Position numbers and translations under genes: made by a program. Under the pieces are notes generated by a model that saw nothing but the letters and a program-made list of their open reading frames with translations, did not search any database and was not told where the DNA came from. A DNA stretch of 64,000 bases, from the NCBI GenBank assembly GCA_964387645.1, contig CAYLYM010000002.1:1-64000 (forward strand), in the 5' to 3' direction. Positions 16,319 to 25,421 of this stretch are shown here, one piece after another (position 1 is the stretch's first letter; every line of letters starts with the position of its first letter). This DNA is from CAYLYM01 sp964387645 (lineage in GTDB: Bacteria; Calditrichota; Calditrichia; RBG-13-44-9).

Positions 16319-17218
16319 ATGGTTAGAAAGGCTGTGATACCTGCTGCGGGAATGGGTACTCGTTTTTTACCTGCTACCAAAGCACAACCTAAAGAAATGT
16401 TGCCCATTATCGATACCCCAACTATTCAATATGTGGTTCAAGAAGCAGTAGATTCCGGGATTGAAGATATTTTAATTATTACAGGTAAAGGTAAAAGAGC
16501 TTTGGAAGATCATTTTGACCGAAACTTTGAATTGGAGGTTTTATTAGAAAAAAAGAATGAAATGTTTTATTATAATGAAATTCGCCGTATTGCCGATATG
16601 GCGAATATTCATTTTATCAGGCAAAAGGAGCTAAATGGGTTGGGTGATGCCATTTCTTATGCCGCAGATCATATCGGTAATGAGCCGTTTGCGGTTCTTT
16701 TAGGCGATACTATTGTCGATTCAGTTATTCCTGTTACTCAACAGTTGATCGATATTTATGAACAATTTCGTCAATCAGTGATTGCAGTTGAAGAAGTGCC
16801 CGAAGATAAAGTAAATCGTTACGGTATTGTTGGTGGGAAAAAGATTAGCGATAGAATTCTTGAAGTCGATCAACTAATCGAAAAACCTTCTGTTGAAGAA
16901 ACTCCATCTAATCTAGCGATTGCTGGAAGGTATATTCTTACACCTGAAATTTTTAAAGCTATTAAACAAACATTTCCTGGTAAAAACAATGAAATTCAAT
17001 TAACTGATGCATTAAGGATACTTCTCGATAGAGAAAATATTTATTCATATACTATTGAAGGTAAGCGTTACGACATAGGGAACAAATTGGATTACTTAAA
17101 AACAGTGGTTGAGTTTGGATTAAAACGACCGGAATTCAGTGAGCCTTTTTCTGAATTTCTCCAAGAAATCATCCAATCTCATATTAAAAAGAATCATCAA
17201 AATGATACAAATAAGTAA
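16319..17218 (+). CDS. galU: UTP-glucose-1-phosphate uridylyltransferase (GalU type)
   Basis: A 299-residue nucleotidyltransferase. The N-terminal AAGMGTRFLPATK signature, the KEMLPI Lys, LGDTIVDS (equivalent of the metal-binding Asp) and the VEEVPEDKVNRYGIV segment are all typical of GalU. The reaction joins UTP and a sugar 1-phosphate to give the UDP-sugar and pyrophosphate. Placement directly after the glucuronokinase, with a GGGAGG ribosome site in the 15-nt gap, suggests that glucuronate 1-phosphate may be the in vivo partner, although glucose 1-phosphate is the standard substrate. Released pyrophosphate could feed the PPi-type phosphofructokinase upstream. Confidence 0.92.
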   Translation: MVRKAVIPAAGMGTRFLPATKAQPKEMLPIIDTPTIQYVVQEAVDSGIEDILIITGKGKRALEDHFDRNFELEVLLEKKNEMFYYNEIRRIADMANIHFIRQKELNGLGDAISYAADHIGNEPFAVLLGDTIVDSVIPVTQQLIDIYEQFRQSVIAVEEVPEDKVNRYGIVGGKKISDRILEVDQLIEKPSVEETPSNLAIAGRYILTPEIFKAIKQTFPGKNNEIQLTDALRILLDRENIYSYTIEGKRYDIGNKLDYLKTVVEFGLKRPEFSEPFSEFLQEIIQSHIKKNHQNDTNK

Positions 17219-17247
17219 AACTTCACTGTAATAAAAGGGGATTTATT

Positions 17248-18666
17248 ATGTCAGAATTTGTTTTGGAAGAAGATCGTTTTTTTGAACCAGATCCGATTAT
17301 TAGGAAAATAGCTCGCGAACTTTACCAAGAGGTAAAGGATCTGCCTATTGTTAGTCCACATGGACATGTTGACCCGCGGATTTTGGCTGAAAATACGCCT
17401 TTTCCTGATCCGACAGAACTTATTCTTATCCCTGATCATTATATTTTCCGAATGCTTTATTCTCAGGGAATTCCTCTGGAATCACTTGGGATTCCTACGA
17501 TAGACGGGACACCGGTGGAAACGGATCACCGCAAAATCTGGCAAATTTTTGGAGAGAATTTTTACCTATTTAGGGGAACACCAACTGGTGTCTGGTTAAC
17601 TCATGAATTTTATGAAGTTTTTGGTATTCGTGAAAAATTAACTGGCGAGTCGGCTTTGCGAATCTATGATCAGATTCAGGAAAAACTACAATCACCGGAA
17701 TATCTACCACGCAGCTTGTATGACCGGTTTAATATTGAGGTATTAACTACTACCGATGGAGCAGAAGATACATTGGAATATCATAAGAAAATTCAGAAAT
17801 CCGATTGGAACGCTCGTATAATTCCATGCTTTCGTCCCGATGCAGTCGTCAATATCACAGCTAAAGATTGGAAACAACATATTCACCGGTTGAGCGAAGT
17901 GAGTGGCATTGAAATAAATTCTTTTAAAAATTTTATCAAAGCTCTGGAACAGCGGCGAGAATTTTTCAAGTCCATGGGAGCAGTTTCAACTGACCAGGGT
18001 ATTGTAAGCCCTTACACGCATGAATTATCGCCGAATGAAGTGGAAGCTATTTTTCAACGCGCTTTAAAGGGGACCGCTACCGAAGAGGATTGGAATCAAT
18101 TTACTGCCCACATGTTGATGGAAATGGCAAGAATGAGTGTAGAAGATGGTCTGGTAATGCAAATCCATCCGGGGTCTTTCCGAAATCACAATAAATTCAT
18201 CTTTGAACGATTTGGTCTGGATAAAGGCTGTGATATTCCTGTACAAACAGAATATACTCGAAATTTACATGAATTACTCAACAAATATGGTAACCATCCA
18301 AATTTTACGTTGGTTGTTTTCACGTTGGATGAGAGCACTTATTCTAGGGAATTAGCACCGTTAGCAGGTCATTATCCGGCTATGAAATTAGGTGCAGCCT
18401 GGTGGTTCCATGACAGCATTGAAGGAATGATGCGGTTCAGACAACATGTTACCGAGACTGCTGGATTCTATAACACGGTTGGTTTTACTGATGATACGCG
18501 AGCTTTCCCGTCCATTCCAGCGCGTCATGATGTAGCCCGACGGATCGATGCTAATTTCCTGGCAATTCAAGTATCTAAACACATAATTGACTTAGAAGAT
18601 GCTCGAACTATCATAAAGGATCTTGCTTATAATATTCCAAAAAAAGTTTATAAATTAGACAATTAA
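17248..18666 (+). CDS. uxaC: Glucuronate isomerase (uronate isomerase)
   Basis: A 472-residue uronate isomerase of the amidohydrolase superfamily. It converts D-glucuronate to D-fructuronate and D-galacturonate to D-tagaturonate in the cytoplasm. The metal-binding PHGHVDP motif (His38, His40) is at the start of the barrel, with QIHPGSFRNHN and FTDDTRAFPSIPARHD later, all characteristic. The length matches the family. It shares an apparent operon with glucuronokinase and GalU, so glucuronate can be sent to catabolism or to UDP-glucuronate. Products continue through UxaE (2432) and the SDR (6556). A TRAP transporter lies just downstream. Confidence 0.95.
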   Translation: MSEFVLEEDRFFEPDPIIRKIARELYQEVKDLPIVSPHGHVDPRILAENTPFPDPTELILIPDHYIFRMLYSQGIPLESLGIPTIDGTPVETDHRKIWQIFGENFYLFRGTPTGVWLTHEFYEVFGIREKLTGESALRIYDQIQEKLQSPEYLPRSLYDRFNIEVLTTTDGAEDTLEYHKKIQKSDWNARIIPCFRPDAVVNITAKDWKQHIHRLSEVSGIEINSFKNFIKALEQRREFFKSMGAVSTDQGIVSPYTHELSPNEVEAIFQRALKGTATEEDWNQFTAHMLMEMARMSVEDGLVMQIHPGSFRNHNKFIFERFGLDKGCDIPVQTEYTRNLHELLNKYGNHPNFTLVVFTLDESTYSRELAPLAGHYPAMKLGAAWWFHDSIEGMMRFRQHVTETAGFYNTVGFTDDTRAFPSIPARHDVARRIDANFLAIQVSKHIIDLEDARTIIKDLAYNIPKKVYKLDN

Positions 18667-18721
18667 GCAGTCGAAAAAGCTTATTTTAAATCAGGTAATT
18701 ATCCTTATGTTTTGTAAACAC

Positions 18722-18750
18722 TTGAAAAATTAATTTGAAAATTTTATGTT
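18722..18750 (+). promoter_or_regulatory. Candidate sigma-70 promoter for the TRAP operon
   Basis: TTGAAA, a 17-nt spacer and TATGTT lie about 110 nt before dctP, in the 195-bp gap after uxaC. It gives the TRAP genes a possible promoter of their own. The match is moderate. Confidence 0.4.
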
Positions 18751-18861
18751 AATCATTACTTTATTTGAACATAATTTAAATCTGGAAGATATGTTTGAAC
18801 TCCCGGATTTGTAGCTTATGAAATAATTTAATTAAAAATTGACTAAATTGGAGGAATTGGA

Positions 18862-19854
18862 ATGCGATCGTTGAAAATTTTAATTTATTTTACTCTTCTT
18901 ACTTTTATTATAATTGGTTTTTTGTTTTCCGGTTGTGGAAAGAAGAGTAATGTCGTCACCTTGAAGATGGCTCATGGATTGGCGACCACCCACCCGGTAC
19001 ACAAAGCCATGGAATTCATGGCGAAAAAAGCACTGGAAAAGTCTGATTCCACGCTGGTGATTGAGATTTATCCAAACGAACAATTAGGCAACGAAAAAGA
19101 AATGCTGGAAAAATTACAGTTGGGTGCTATTGCTCTTACCAAAGTATCCAGCAGCATGTTAGAGAGCTTTCTAGATGAGTACAAAGTATTTGCTCTTCCT
19201 TACATTTTCCGCAACGATGAGCACAAATGGAAAGTATTTAATGGTCCTATTGGTAAAAAGATATTGGCTTCTGGTGAAAAAATTAAGCTGAAGGGATTGG
19301 TTTATTATGATGCAGGTTTCCGTAGTTTTTATACCCGAGAAAAACCGATTTTGCATCCTGATGATTTAAAAGGATTAAAGATCCGAACTCAGCAAAGCCC
19401 CATGGCAATGAAAATGATTTCGGCTTTAGGCGGATCGGCCACACCCATTTCGTGGGGCGAATTATACACAGCCCTTCAACAGGGTGTAGTAGATGGTGCA
19501 GAAAATAATCCACCTAGCCTTTACACTTCCAATCATTACGAAGTCTGTAAGCATTATAGTCTGGATGAGCATACGGGAGTGCCAGATGTTGTTTTAATCA
19601 ATACTGATGTCTGGAACAGATTGTCCCCTCTTCATAAAAAAGCTCTTATGGAGGCTGCTGAAGAATCTGTACCTTATCAAAGGCAATTGTGGAAAGAATT
19701 TGTAAAGGAGAGTATGGATAAAATGGTTGCAGCGGGTCTAAAAGTATATCATCCCGATAAACAGCCTTTTAAAGAGAAGGCTATGGCATTGTGGAAAGAA
19801 TTTGAAGGAACAATTGTTGGCGAATTGGCAAAAGAGATTCAAGAGGTGAAGTAA
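18862..19854 (+). CDS. dctP: TRAP transporter solute-binding protein DctP
   Basis: A 330-residue extracytoplasmic solute receptor. A hydrophobic signal ends in a lipobox (LFSGC) with Cys25 lipidated. The DctP fold is evident from KMAHGLATTHP, the PNEQLGNEKEM segment, and GLKIRTQQSP, whose Arg175 corresponds to the conserved Arg that binds the carboxylate of acidic ligands. WGELYTALQQGVVDGAEN is the family signature. A carboxylated sugar is therefore the expected ligand, and the adjacent uxaC points to a hexuronate. GGAGG lies 7 nt before the start, and dctQ begins 2 nt after the stop. Confidence 0.92.
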   Translation: MRSLKILIYFTLLTFIIIGFLFSGCGKKSNVVTLKMAHGLATTHPVHKAMEFMAKKALEKSDSTLVIEIYPNEQLGNEKEMLEKLQLGAIALTKVSSSMLESFLDEYKVFALPYIFRNDEHKWKVFNGPIGKKILASGEKIKLKGLVYYDAGFRSFYTREKPILHPDDLKGLKIRTQQSPMAMKMISALGGSATPISWGELYTALQQGVVDGAENNPPSLYTSNHYEVCKHYSLDEHTGVPDVVLINTDVWNRLSPLHKKALMEAAEESVPYQRQLWKEFVKESMDKMVAAGLKVYHPDKQPFKEKAMALWKEFEGTIVGELAKEIQEVK

Positions 19855-19856
19855 TC

Positions 19857-20348
19857 ATGTATAAACGAATAAGAAAAGGGCTTGATACATTTTTAGAAGT
19901 TCTTACAGCAGTGGTTATGGGTATCTTGGTTCTGGATGTAACTTGGCAAGTAATAACTCGTTTTATTCTGAAAAATCCGAGTAATTGGTCGGAGGAATTG
20001 GCCACTTATCTGATGATTTGGGTTGGTCTACTGGGGGCGGCTGTTGCGCTAAATCGTGGCGCACATCTGGGTATTGATTATTTCGTTGGAAAATTGGATC
20101 AAAAGAAAAGACTGATCACAGAGCTTATCGTCTTCCTCTCTATTGGGTTTTTCTCGGTCTTTGTGTTAATTTTGGGTGGTGTTAAACTTGTTCAAGAAAC
20201 CTTCCAGATGGGACAAACGGCTCCGGCTACCGGCATTAAAATTGGTTATGTTTATATTTCTGTGCCAGTTTCTGGCTTTTTTATTGCCCTTTACAGTTTT
20301 GAATTTTTTGTAGAAAGCTTTTTAAAGCTGAAAAAACTATCATCTTAA
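19857..20348 (+). CDS. dctQ: TRAP transporter small permease DctQ
   Basis: A 163-residue membrane protein with four predicted helices, the size and layout of DctQ. The NWSEELATYLMIWVGLLGAA stretch around residue 42 is the family hallmark, and the RGAHLGIDYF segment follows it. DctQ pairs with DctM to form the membrane part of the sodium-coupled transporter. It starts two bases after dctP, and dctM follows after about 80 nt. Confidence 0.9.
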   Translation: MYKRIRKGLDTFLEVLTAVVMGILVLDVTWQVITRFILKNPSNWSEELATYLMIWVGLLGAAVALNRGAHLGIDYFVGKLDQKKRLITELIVFLSIGFFSVFVLILGGVKLVQETFQMGQTAPATGIKIGYVYISVPVSGFFIALYSFEFFVESFLKLKKLSS

Positions 20349-20430
20349 ATTTCTAGTGATTTATCTCCGCAGAGGGAGATGAGAATAAGTGTTGATTAAT
20401 TGGTTATATTAATTCAAAGTGGAGTTGTCA

Positions 20431-21729
20431 ATGGATTGGCCTACAATTGTTCTGGTTGTTAGTTTTGTTGTTTTGCTTTTTTTGAATGTACCTATTGCCT
20501 TTGCCATTGGTATTTCAACCCTTTTAACCATTTATACCATCGGTGGATTACCTGCTCTCAAGATTGTGGCACATACCATGGCAACAGGTATCGATAGCTT
20601 TGCTTTACTCGCTATTCCATTTTTTATCTTAGCCGGACTTTTTATGGGTCGCGGTGGAATTGCCCGAAGGCTGATCGACTTTGCCAACGTGATTGTCGGT
20701 CGATTTCCAGGTGGCCTGGCGTATGTAAATATTTTAACCTGTATGCTTTTTGGCGCGATATCAGGGTCAGCCGTTGCGGCTGTTTCCAGCGTCGGTGGAT
20801 TCATGATTCCTCTAATGAATAAAGAAGGTTATCACCGCGATTTTAATGCTTCGGTAAGTATTACAGCAGCAACAACTGGATTACTTATTCCGCCAAGCAA
20901 TGTAATGATTGTTTATTCTCTGGCTACCGGAGGAATTGTCTCTATTGCTGCGATATTTCTGGCTGGATTTCTACCAGGGTTTCTGATGGGCCTTGGTTTA
21001 ATGATAGTTAGCGGTATAATTTCTATTCGGCGTGGATATGGAAAAGGTATAAAATTTGGTTTGAAAGAAGGGTTTATTAAATTTCTGAGTGCTATTCCGC
21101 CATTATTCTTAGTGGTATTAGTTCTCGGTGGTATTTTAGCAGGATTTTTTACTGCTACTGAAGCCGCAGCAATTGCAGTCGTATATGCCTTCATTCTATC
21201 AGTCTTTTTTTACAAAGAGGTTAAACTTAAAGATATCCCGCATATTCTTTTACAAGGAGGCATTACTACTGCTGTTGTGTTTTTGCTTATTGGAACTTCC
21301 ATGGCAATGTCCTGGGTGTTAGCCTATCAGGATATACCACAAAATATCAGCACTGCCTTATTAAGCCTTTCGAATAGTAAGATTATCATCCTGTTGATTA
21401 TCAACCTCATTTTATTAGCGGTAGGTACTTTTATGGATATGACACCCGCTGTGCTGATTTTTACACCCATTTTCTTACCAATTGTTCAGAATTTAGGTGT
21501 GCATCCTATTCATTTTGGTATTATCATGATTATGAATTTATGTATTGGTATTTGTACTCCACCAGTGGGTTCTGCGTTGTTTGTCGGCTGTGGAATTGCT
21601 GAAACGACTATAACTAAAGTACTGAAACATATTATTCCATTTTTCATTGCCATGATTATTGTCCTGTTTATCACTACCTATATTCCTGAAATTTCCCTCA
21701 TTATTCCACGTCTCTTCGGCTTTCACTAA
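20431..21729 (+). CDS. dctM: TRAP transporter large permease DctM
   Basis: About 432 residues with roughly 12 membrane segments. Family marks include FILAGLFMGRGGIARRLIDFA near residue 70, the LFGAISGSAVAA loop and the LIPPSNVMIVY hairpin motif, the sodium/substrate region of DctM. I prefer ATG 20431, which has GGAG 6 nt upstream, over the GTG at 20419. DctM performs sodium-driven transport of the solute handed over by DctP. A hairpin follows at 21737 that ends the operon. Confidence 0.92.
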   Translation: MDWPTIVLVVSFVVLLFLNVPIAFAIGISTLLTIYTIGGLPALKIVAHTMATGIDSFALLAIPFFILAGLFMGRGGIARRLIDFANVIVGRFPGGLAYVNILTCMLFGAISGSAVAAVSSVGGFMIPLMNKEGYHRDFNASVSITAATTGLLIPPSNVMIVYSLATGGIVSIAAIFLAGFLPGFLMGLGLMIVSGIISIRRGYGKGIKFGLKEGFIKFLSAIPPLFLVVLVLGGILAGFFTATEAAAIAVVYAFILSVFFYKEVKLKDIPHILLQGGITTAVVFLLIGTSMAMSWVLAYQDIPQNISTALLSLSNSKIIILLIINLILLAVGTFMDMTPAVLIFTPIFLPIVQNLGVHPIHFGIIMIMNLCIGICTPPVGSALFVGCGIAETTITKVLKHIIPFFIAMIIVLFITTYIPEISLIIPRLFGFH

Positions 21730-22041
21730 GATAAATGAAACCACCTTGAAAAGGATTCAGGGTGGTTTCTGCAATTCTTGTATTTAGTTTTTATTTTCTA
21801 AAAAGACTATAAGTTCATAAGCTTCTCAATAAAATGCGTCCTAGTTTATTTTTAAAATTTGTTTGAATTAATCTATTTAACAAAAGCTTTTCATTTTTTG
21901 AATATTAGATTTGTTAATATTTTATATTGTGAATTGTTTTATTCACTCTATCTATTATTTATAAACGGGGAGTGGATTTACAAAATTTTTGAATTTATTG
22001 AATAAATTGATATTAAATAATTCAATTTTTTTGAGGAGGAT
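21730..22041. other. 312-bp intergenic region
   Basis: It contains the dctM terminator and then very AT-rich sequence without an ORF. A weak promoter-like pair (TTGAAT, 16 nt, TATTAA; 21989-22016) lies immediately before the ribosome site of the DUF5916 gene. Nothing else is recognisable. Confidence 0.4.
21737..21769 (+). terminator. Terminator hairpin after dctM
   Basis: Arms GAAACCACC and GGTGGTTTC close a hairpin with a further partly paired stem, 8 bases after dctM. Only short T runs follow, so efficiency is uncertain. Confidence 0.65.
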
Positions 22042-24201
22042 ATGCAAATAAGGTTTGGTCTCTTTTCTATTTTAATTTTCATTATTAATATATTTATAAT
22101 TTATTCAGTGTTAGGAAATAGTCGGATAGAAGCTGTGTTAATAGAAACGCCGCCTAGGATTGATGGGCGAGTTGTTGAAGATGTATGGTTTAAAGCAGCA
22201 GTAGTTGATCAGTTTTTCCAGAGGGAGCCAGATACTGGTCAACCCTCATCACAACCAACTGAATTTTACGTCTGTTACGATCGAGATTATCTTTACATTG
22301 GAGTCAAATGCTATGATGATCCTGCTAAGGTTACTGCGAAAGAAATGGCGCGCGATGCCAGTTTAAAATATGATGATAAAGTAGCCATCATTATTGATAC
22401 TTTTCTTGATCGTCGGAATGCTTACTGGTTTCAAATTAATCCACGCGGTTGTATTGGCGATGGAATTTTGAGTCAAAATGGTGCTGCATTAAATAAACAG
22501 TGGGATGGGCTTTGGGAAGGACGTGCTAAAATTCATGAAAAGGGTTGGGATGCCGAAATAGCCATACCGTTCAAGACCTTGAGTTTCCATCCTGGTCAGA
22601 CTACCTGGGGCATCAAATTTATGCGCGAAATTCAACGGAGAAGTGAAAAGGTTTATTGGCCGGTTGCGAATTTAGATACTTATAAGTTCCAGGTGTCAGA
22701 TGCAGGACTATTGGAAGGTCTTGATGGTATTTCGCAGGGTGTGGGATTGGATGTTGCTCCGTACGTTCTGGTTGGATTAGATCAGAAAGTTGGAACGAAT
22801 TATAAGTACCCCTCAGATGCAGGTGTTGATATTTTTTATCAGATTACCTCGGGAATAAAAAGCGCTATTACAATAAATACAGATTTTGCACAAACAGAGG
22901 TTGACGATCGTCAGATTAATTTAACACGTTTCAGATTACATTTTCCGGAGAAACGTGATTTTTTTCTTGATGGCGCCAGTTATTTTCAATTTGGGAGAGA
23001 AGGTGATCGGCAAAATCGCTATGCTAAAAAATTAATTCCATTTTTTTCACGACGATTGGGATTAGATAAAGATGGTAATCCAATTCCAATCGTATGGGGA
23101 GCCAAAGTGACTGGTCAGGTTGGTAAATGGAATCTGGGATTTTTGAATATTATGGATGAGCGGTCGACAGGAAAAAAGAACTTTACAGTAAATCGAGTAT
23201 CTCGCAATTTTGGAAGCCAATCGTCAATTGGAATGATTGCAACGCACGGAAACGCCCTTTCAGAGGATGATAATCTACTTCTGGGTGTTGATGTGAGATT
23301 AGCTACTTCAACTTTCCGTGGCAACAAGAACCTGGCTTTTTTAGGATATCTTCTCAAATCCAAAACAACCGGTCTATCAGGAAATGATTTCGCTTTTGGA
23401 AGCGAGATCGTTTATCCTAACGATTTTTTATTTTTCAGAACTGGTTATCACCAGATTGAAGAAAATTTCCGAGCAGGAGTTGGTTTTGTTCCAAGGTTGA
23501 ATTACCGGGAATCCTATGCTGAAATTTTATTTGGTCCTCGACCAAAAAGGTGGGGAATCTTACAAATTAAATTTGGCTCAGAACTGGATTATTTAACAGA
23601 TTTGAATAATTATTTACTTACCCGAGAAGTTCGGTTTATACCATTTTCCATATATTTTAATTCTGGAGATGAAATCGCCTTTGATATATCTCAACGGTAT
23701 GAGTTTTTAGATAAACCTTTTAATATTTACACGGATCATATTATTGATCCTGGCATTTATTCCTTTTGGCGTTACCAAATTAGAGTTGGCAGCGCCCAAA
23801 GACGAAATTTCTGGACTACTGTAAATTACAATTGGGGTGATTTCTGGAATGGAGAAAACAAGCAATTGCAGTTGGCTATGGGATATAAAATCACTGTTCC
23901 TCTTTTCATGGGGCTGCAATTAGAACACAATGATGTTTCTTTAATCGACGGTGCTTTCAACGCCAAGGTTGTGCGTCTAAACGCCGATATTCTATTCAGT
24001 CCCAGGATAACTTTAAGCAATTTTATTCAATATGATAATTTTTCAAAAGAAATGGGTTGGCAATCTCGTTTTCGCTGGATTCTAAAACCGGGTAACGAAA
24101 TTTTACTGGTTTGGAATTCTATATGGGAAGAACCCTTAGAACGTTATGAAATTTCTCAAAGTGCTTCTCGATTGAAATTCTGTTACAATTATAGATTTTA
24201 A
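22042..24201 (+). CDS. DUF5916 / CBM9-like outer-membrane protein
   Basis: A 719-residue protein with an N-terminal signal sequence (about residues 1-25). Next comes a CBM9-like domain (about 30-200): IDGRVVEDVW, TEFYVCYDRDYLYIGVKCYD and FQINPRGCIGD segments are typical. The rest is a beta-rich region with alternating polar and aromatic residues ending in an aromatic-terminated strand (LKFCYNYRF), which fits a C-terminal outer-membrane barrel. DUF5916 proteins of the FCB group have this layout. Carbohydrate binding or passage at the outer membrane is plausible and fits the locus, but no substrate is known. GAGGAGG precedes the start. Confidence 0.78.
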   Translation: MQIRFGLFSILIFIINIFIIYSVLGNSRIEAVLIETPPRIDGRVVEDVWFKAAVVDQFFQREPDTGQPSSQPTEFYVCYDRDYLYIGVKCYDDPAKVTAKEMARDASLKYDDKVAIIIDTFLDRRNAYWFQINPRGCIGDGILSQNGAALNKQWDGLWEGRAKIHEKGWDAEIAIPFKTLSFHPGQTTWGIKFMREIQRRSEKVYWPVANLDTYKFQVSDAGLLEGLDGISQGVGLDVAPYVLVGLDQKVGTNYKYPSDAGVDIFYQITSGIKSAITINTDFAQTEVDDRQINLTRFRLHFPEKRDFFLDGASYFQFGREGDRQNRYAKKLIPFFSRRLGLDKDGNPIPIVWGAKVTGQVGKWNLGFLNIMDERSTGKKNFTVNRVSRNFGSQSSIGMIATHGNALSEDDNLLLGVDVRLATSTFRGNKNLAFLGYLLKSKTTGLSGNDFAFGSEIVYPNDFLFFRTGYHQIEENFRAGVGFVPRLNYRESYAEILFGPRPKRWGILQIKFGSELDYLTDLNNYLLTREVRFIPFSIYFNSGDEIAFDISQRYEFLDKPFNIYTDHIIDPGIYSFWRYQIRVGSAQRRNFWTTVNYNWGDFWNGENKQLQLAMGYKITVPLFMGLQLEHNDVSLIDGAFNAKVVRLNADILFSPRITLSNFIQYDNFSKEMGWQSRFRWILKPGNEILLVWNSIWEEPLERYEISQSASRLKFCYNYRF

Positions 24202-24334
24202 AATAATATTAAAAACAAGCTAAATGGATGTGGGAATATTGATATAAATTTACCAGATATAATCGTAAGAATTGCTAATTTGTTTAAAATATAATTTTTT
24301 AATGTAATTTTATAATTTTAAATTTATATTGTTA

Positions 24335-24363
24335 TTGAAAAGATCAAAATAGTTTTGTAGACT
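24335..24363 (+). promoter_or_regulatory. Candidate sigma-70 promoter for the isomerase-Gfo/Idh operon
   Basis: TTGAAA, a 17-nt spacer and TAGACT end 43 nt before the isomerase start. Spacing is ideal and the -10 keeps the T, A and final T. It would drive the isomerase and the three Gfo/Idh genes after it. Confidence 0.4.
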
Positions 24364-24405
24364 AATATTAAGTTGCCAATCAACACAAAATAAGGAGAAT
24401 GAACT

Positions 24406-25401
24406 ATGGCAAGACCTGTTACCCTTTTTACCGGTCAATGGGCTGATTTGCCCTTGAAAGATCTGGCCAAAATGGCTGCGGAGTGGGGCTACGATGGTCT
24501 GGAGTTAGCCTGTTGGGGTGATCACCTGGATGTCGAGAAGGCAGCTACGGATCTGGATTATTGTGAGAAGCAAAAGCAGATTTTAAAAGATAATAACCTT
24601 CAGCTATTTGCCATTAGCAACCATCTGGCTGGACAATTGGTATGTGATCCTAACAACGACAGTCGTTCTGATGCTTTTGCTCCAGCTGATTGTGCGGGCG
24701 ATCCGGAAAAAAAACGTGCCTGGGCAGTAGAATCTATGAAGAATGCTGCACGTGCCGCCAGGAATTTAGGCATCAAAATTGTAAATGGATTTACTGGCTC
24801 TTCAATCTGGCATATGTTCTATAGTTTCCCACCAGTAACTGATCAGATGATTGAGGACGGTTTTAAATACTTTGCTGATATGTGGAATCCAATTCTGGAT
24901 GTTTTTGATGAGTGTGGCGTAAAATTTGCGCTAGAAGTACATCCCACTGAAATTGCTTTCGATCTTATTACTGCAAAAAAGGCTCTGGAAGCTATTAATT
25001 ACCGGAAGTGTTTTGGCTTTAATTTCGATCCCAGCCATTTGCACTGGCAGATGGTCGATCCGGTAAAATTTATTTATGAATTCCCTGATAGGATTTTCCA
25101 TGTTCATATGAAAGACGCTGCTTTACAATTAGATGGACGTACTGGTATTCTTGGTTCGCATTTGAATTTTGGCCATCGTGAACGCGGATGGGATTTCCGT
25201 TCACTTGGTCGCGGCGGAGTGAATTTTGAAGAGATAATTCGAGCCCTCAACCATATTGGATACAAGGGGCCCCTCTCGGTTGAATGGGAAGACAGCGGAA
25301 TGAAACGCGAGCAAGGAGCCAAGGAAGCCTGCGAATTTGTTAAAAGAATAGATTTTGAACCTTCACAGGTTGCCTTCGATGCAGCTTTTGAACAAGAATG
25401 A
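24406..25401 (+). CDS. Sugar phosphate isomerase/epimerase-like TIM barrel, cytoplasmic
   Basis: A 331-residue xylose-isomerase-like TIM barrel (AP endonuclease 2 fold). There is no signal peptide, unlike its exported relatives at 35052 and 59806. Likely metal ligands are the Glu and His in LEVHPTE, Asp and His in NFDPSHLHWQ, His in HVHMKDA and Glu in VEWEDS. In 3-keto-sugar pathways such proteins isomerise or cleave keto-sugars or act on the released sugar. The three Tat-type Gfo/Idh genes that follow, the first only 20 nt away, suggest a shared substrate. AAGGAGA precedes the start. The exact reaction is unknown. Confidence 0.82.
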   Translation: MARPVTLFTGQWADLPLKDLAKMAAEWGYDGLELACWGDHLDVEKAATDLDYCEKQKQILKDNNLQLFAISNHLAGQLVCDPNNDSRSDAFAPADCAGDPEKKRAWAVESMKNAARAARNLGIKIVNGFTGSSIWHMFYSFPPVTDQMIEDGFKYFADMWNPILDVFDECGVKFALEVHPTEIAFDLITAKKALEAINYRKCFGFNFDPSHLHWQMVDPVKFIYEFPDRIFHVHMKDAALQLDGRTGILGSHLNFGHRERGWDFRSLGRGGVNFEEIIRALNHIGYKGPLSVEWEDSGMKREQGAKEACEFVKRIDFEPSQVAFDAAFEQE

Positions 25402-25421
25402 TATTATAAAAGGTAAGAATA

